From positions 1-35,513 of the forward strand of contig JANWYN010000023.1 of assembly GCA_025055235.1 (NCBI GenBank): a stretch of DNA of 35,513 nucleotides, in the 5' to 3' direction. Source of the stretch: Candidatus Roseilinea sp. (GTDB taxonomy: Bacteria > Chloroflexota > Anaerolineae > J036 > Brachytrichaceae). Made by a program: the position numbers and the translations under genes. Positions 32,504 to 35,513 of this stretch are shown here, piece after piece (position 1 is the first letter of the stretch; each line of letters opens with the position of its first letter). A model generated the notes under the pieces. It was not told the origin of the DNA. It saw only the letters and a list, made by a program, of their open reading frames with translations, and searched no databases.

Positions 32504-34405
32504 GTGTTCAAAATTCACCCGAAAGCCCTCGAGCGTCCTCAGGTGGACGAAACGTGGGGCGTGGCTGCACGACGCATGCGCACGTGGATCACGCCCGATG
32601 ACCAGCCGCCCTACCGGCCATACATCATCCTTGTGCTCGATGTGACCGGCCGGCGCATTGTAGGACAAGCGCTGGAGAAGAGCGCGCCGGACGCCGAGGC
32701 GATCTTCAAAGTGCTGCAACAAGCCATCCGCAAGCCCAGCCCCGGCGGTGGCAAGGGACGCCGCCCGAGAGCGCTGCTGGTTGAGACGCCCGAACTAGCA
32801 GAGGCGCTGGCGCCGACGCTGGCGCAGATGGGCATCGCCTGCGACGCGCAGGAGCTACCGGTCGCGGACGAATTGCTGCGCATGATGAGCACTCTCATGA
32901 ACGAAGGTCGCGCAGAGCCGCCCGGTCTGTTGGCCGTCGCGGGCGTCACACCTGAATACGTTGCCCACCTGTTCTCGGTCGCAGCGGCGTTCTACCGCGC
33001 CGAGCCCTGGCTGCACTTCAACAGCGATGCGCCGCTCGCGATTCGCTTCCCTTCGAATGCCCCCGATGAACACTTCGTCTCGGTCCTGGGCATGGGCGGC
33101 ACGGAGTACGGCATCGCCATCTATTACGATTGGCAAGACTTTCTGCGGCTTTATCTGCAAGACGGCAACACGCCGGAAGATTTGCTCAGCGAGCGCGGCC
33201 ACTTGACCGTGATGTTCGGCGATCCTTCCTTCTTGCCGATTGACGACTCCGAAGCTGCGGAGCGATATGGCTGGGAGATCGCCGGCGACGACGCCTGGCC
33301 GCTGTTCATGCAGTTTCACCGTGGCGGAGATCATGTGCGCCGGCCAACGCGCGAGGAACTCGAGCTGATCGAGGCGGCGCTGCTGGCCATCACGCGCCTG
33401 ACCGGAGACCTCGCCGGAGACGCGCGCGACGAGGATCAGCCGTTCACAGCTCAGTTGACGCTCGACACCTTCGCCGGCGAGCAGAGCGCAACGATGCGCT
33501 ATCCGGCGGGAGAACTGCCGCTGGAACTACGCTCCGCGGTGAAGCTCGACTGGGACGATGGCGAGGAGGACGAGGAAGAAGACAACTTGCCCCTGCCGGA
33601 CGTGCGGACGCGCGATAGCTTCATGGCGCAGTTCATGAAGGATATGGGCATCGAGCCCTACATCGCGGACTCAAAGCTGGCCCGCGCCCAGGAGCTGATG
33701 TACGAAGCCTTCGAGACACCCAGCGCTGTGCAACGGATCAAGCTGGCGCACAAAGCGCTGTCCATTTCACCGAACTGTGCTGACGCGTGGGTACTACTGG
33801 CCGAAGAAGAAGCCGACACGCTGGGCCGCAGGCTGGAGTACTATCGCAAGGGCGTCGAAGCGGGCGAGCGCGCCCTGGGCCATCAGTGCTTCGAGGAGGA
33901 CAAGGGCCACTTCTGGGACATCCTGGAGACGCGCCCGTATATGCGTGCCCGGCTTGGCGTTGTCACCACGCTGCTGGAGCTGGGTCGCACCGATGAGGCC
34001 ATCGCCGAATGCCAGGCGATGTTGGAGCTGAATCCGAACGACAACCAAGGCGTGCGCTACATCTTGCTTGGGGCGCTGATGGACACAGGGCGCGACGACG
34101 AAGCGCGCCAGCTCATCAAGCAGTATGAGGGCGACCCCTCACCCAACTGGCTGTACACGCGCGCATTGCTCGCCTTTCGCAAGAGCGGCAGAAGCAAGCA
34201 AGTGGACAAGCTGCTCCGCGAGGCGTTGAAATATAACAAGCATGTGCCGGATTTCCTCACCGGGCGCAAGCGCATTCCGGTGCAGTCACCTGACTACGTC
34301 ACGTTCGGCGGAGCAGACGAAGCCGCCGAATACGCCCGCGCCCATCTCAACGATTGGCGCCGCACGCCGGGCGCGCTGGACTGGCTGAAGGAGATCGCGA
34401 GCTGA
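32504..34405 (+). CDS. DUF6930-like / tetratricopeptide repeat protein
   Basis: Predicted 633-residue soluble protein starting with GTG (VFKIHPKALERPQ). The N-terminal part (about residues 20-130) has an alpha/beta domain with RPYIILVLDVTGRRIVGQAL and PRALLVETPELAEALAPTL, matching the DUF6930 pattern. A second domain (about 150-300) contains FSVAAAFYRAEPW and YGIAIYYDWQDFLRLY. An acidic linker (DDGEEDEEEDN) near residue 350 separates it from a helical TPR/ST7-like half. That half shows RIKLAHKALSISPNCADAWV, YYRKGVEAGERALG, HFWDILETRPYMRARLG, DEAIAECQAMLELNPNDNQG and NWLYTRALLAFRK. It is probably a protein-interaction scaffold; its partner is unknown. It has its own -10 box and ends 9 nt before the convergent recA stop. 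Confidence 0.82.
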   Translation: MFKIHPKALERPQVDETWGVAARRMRTWITPDDQPPYRPYIILVLDVTGRRIVGQALEKSAPDAEAIFKVLQQAIRKPSPGGGKGRRPRALLVETPELAEALAPTLAQMGIACDAQELPVADELLRMMSTLMNEGRAEPPGLLAVAGVTPEYVAHLFSVAAAFYRAEPWLHFNSDAPLAIRFPSNAPDEHFVSVLGMGGTEYGIAIYYDWQDFLRLYLQDGNTPEDLLSERGHLTVMFGDPSFLPIDDSEAAERYGWEIAGDDAWPLFMQFHRGGDHVRRPTREELELIEAALLAITRLTGDLAGDARDEDQPFTAQLTLDTFAGEQSATMRYPAGELPLELRSAVKLDWDDGEEDEEEDNLPLPDVRTRDSFMAQFMKDMGIEPYIADSKLARAQELMYEAFETPSAVQRIKLAHKALSISPNCADAWVLLAEEEADTLGRRLEYYRKGVEAGERALGHQCFEEDKGHFWDILETRPYMRARLGVVTTLLELGRTDEAIAECQAMLELNPNDNQGVRYILLGALMDTGRDDEARQLIKQYEGDPSPNWLYTRALLAFRKSGRSKQVDKLLREALKYNKHVPDFLTGRKRIPVQSPDYVTFGGADEAAEYARAHLNDWRRTPGALDWLKEIAS

Positions 34406-34414
34406 CCGCAGCGC

Positions 34415-35482
34415 TCAATCGTCAAACTCGTCTACGCCCTCGTCTTCTTCGCCGGCCTCCGGCTTGGTCGCCGGCGCGAACTGGGCCGCCTGTCCCTTGG
34501 CGATGGACTCGCGCACCTGCGCCTCGATCTTAGCGGCGACCTCCGGGTGCTCGGCCAAGTAGGCTTTGGCGTTCTCGCGCCCCTGGCCGATGCGCGCACC
34601 GTCGTACATGAAGAATGTGCCACGCTTCTCGATGATGTTCATGCTCGTGGCCACGTCCAGCATATCGCCGAGCGTGCTGATACCCTCGTTGTACATGATG
34701 TCGAACTCGGCTTCCTTAAAGGGCGGCGCCACCTTGTTCTTAGTCACGCGCACGCGGGTGCGGCTGCCGGCCACTTCCCCACCTGCTTTGATCGCCTGCA
34801 CCCGGCGCACGTCTAAGCGCACCGAGGCATAGAAGCGCAGCGCCATGCCGCCGGTCGTGGTCTCCGGGTTACCGAACATGACGCCGATCTTCTGGCGGAG
34901 CTGGTTGGTGAAGATGACGGCAGTGTTGGTCTGTTTGATCACGCCGGATAGGCGGCGAAGCGCCTTGCTCATCAGCCGCGCCTGGACGCCGGGCTGCAGG
35001 TCGGTAATCTCGCCCTCGATCTCGGCCTTCGGCACCAGCGCCGCCACGGAGTCAATCACCACCACGTCAATCGCGTTCGAGCGAATGAGCTGCTCGGCGA
35101 TGTCGAATGCCTGCTCGCCGGTATCGGGTTGCGAGATGAGCAAGTCGTTCACGTTGACGCCGCAGCGCGCCGCATAGGCCGGATCAAGCGCGTGCTCCAT
35201 GTCAATGTAGGCAGCGATGCCGCCGCGCTTCTGCGCCTGGGCGACTACATGCTGGCAAATCGTGGTCTTGCCGGACGACTCGGGGCCGTAGATCTCGGTG
35301 ATCCGCCCACGCGGGATGCCGCCGACGCCCAGCGCAATATCCAGCGCCAGGCTGCCGGTCGGGATGACATCTACGTTCATCTGGGATGCTTCCCCCAAGC
35401 GCATCACCGCGCCGTCGCCGTGGGCCTTGAGGATCGAGGCGAGCGCGATATCGAGCGCCTTCTTCTTTGCATCTACTGCCAT
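34415..35482 (-). CDS. recA: Recombinase RecA
   Basis: Predicted 355-residue DNA-dependent ATPase for homologous recombination and LexA cleavage. Walker [10 protein letters not shown] is at 66-74, Walker B is [15 protein letters not shown], and the MAW region and DNA-binding loops appear as [16 protein letters not shown] and [29 protein letters not shown] has Met where most homologues have Ala. The acidic C-terminus ([14 protein letters not shown]) is typical. AAGGAG ends 8 nt before the ATG at 35482. No LexA box is visible in the 31 nt of upstream sequence available. No recX follows; the convergent neighbour is the TPR gene. Confidence 0.98.
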   Translation of the reverse strand: MAVDAKKKALDIALASILKAHGDGAVMRLGEASQMNVDVIPTGSLALDIALGVGGIPRGRITEIYGPESSGKTTICQHVVAQAQKRGGIAAYIDMEHALDPAYAARCGVNVNDLLISQPDTGEQAFDIAEQLIRSNAIDVVVIDSVAALVPKAEIEGEITDLQPGVQARLMSKALRRLSGVIKQTNTAVIFTNQLRQKIGVMFGNPETTTGGMALRFYASVRLDVRRVQAIKAGGEVAGSRTRVRVTKNKVAPPFKEAEFDIMYNEGISTLGDMLDVATSMNIIEKRGTFFMYDGARIGQGRENAKAYLAEHPEVAAKIEAQVRESIAKGQAAQFAPATKPEAGEEDEGVDEFDD

Positions 35483-35513
35483 TTCTCTTTCTCCTTGGGA
35501 ACGCCGCCGAACA

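Noticed and set aside
32504-34405. Possible selenoprotein because it follows tRNA-Sec
   Set aside because: The frame has no internal TGA, and the protein has its own -10 box; adjacency alone is not evidence.

Overview
The window is high-GC bacterial chromosome and most likely comes from a member of the Chloroflexota (Anaerolineae/Caldilineae-like). This is an inference. It rests on the block alaS - baseplate-J-like membrane protein - ruvX - mltG, a secreted DUF5666-type protein with a YMPAVVR tail, a form II xanthine-dehydrogenase-family operon, DUF554 and DUF456 proteins, and a DUF6930/TPR-like protein. The heme A synthase and the complex-I-like antiporter subunit suggest aerobic respiration. 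A selenocysteine tRNA indicates that the organism decodes UGA as Sec.

Layout. 85-1434: secreted repeat protein. 1760-3543 (minus): heme A synthase and a MOSC protein, translationally coupled. 3753-6104: two membrane proteins of complex-I/Mrp type. 6185-12180: alaS, baseplate-J-like protein, ruvX, mltG. 12318-13094 (minus): YjbQ and MazG-like proteins. 13136-16908: a decayed zone with a nucleotidyltransferase carrying three frameshifts, a NACHT/FGE-sulfatase relic without its ATPase core, and a repeat-filled gap. 16909-21761 (minus): molybdenum hydroxylase operon in S-L-M order with a four-helix-bundle gene between L and M, followed by a frameshifted DUF1269 gene. 22050-24974: DUF456 protein, pseudouridine-5'-phosphate glycosidase, SDR and a small coiled-coil protein. 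24979-26400 (minus): OmpR-type regulator and PhoU. 26621-26978: small ORF and tRNA-Arg(CCG). 27266-31152: aspartokinase, aquaporin, Der. 31149-32153 (minus): DUF554 protein and XseB. 32362-32455: tRNA-Sec. 32504-34405: TPR protein. 34415-35482 (minus): RecA.

The most striking non-genic signal is a family of tandem arrays with a strict 7-nt period at about ten loci. The unit differs from locus to locus (for example AATTGAA, AATCATC, GGGGTGA, GATTAGA, CGTGACA, GACTCAC), but the 7-nt phase is kept for up to about 119 nt. Several arrays are built as inverted arms. One pair flanks the four-helix-bundle gene inside the molybdenum-hydroxylase operon. One array lies in frame inside der, another disrupts the FGE relic, and several supply the stop codon of the neighbouring gene. 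A second, independent family of intergenic repeats has GGGTGCATTCGC ends and is MITE-like; it has seven full or partial copies.

Many plus-strand genes have a TATAAT/TACAAT-like box ending only 6-10 nt before the start codon and no Shine-Dalgarno sequence, which suggests leaderless mRNAs. Genes with clear Shine-Dalgarno sequences (cox-type operon, recA, aquaporin, the first gene) coexist with them. All assignments were made by reading the sequence; no database search was run.
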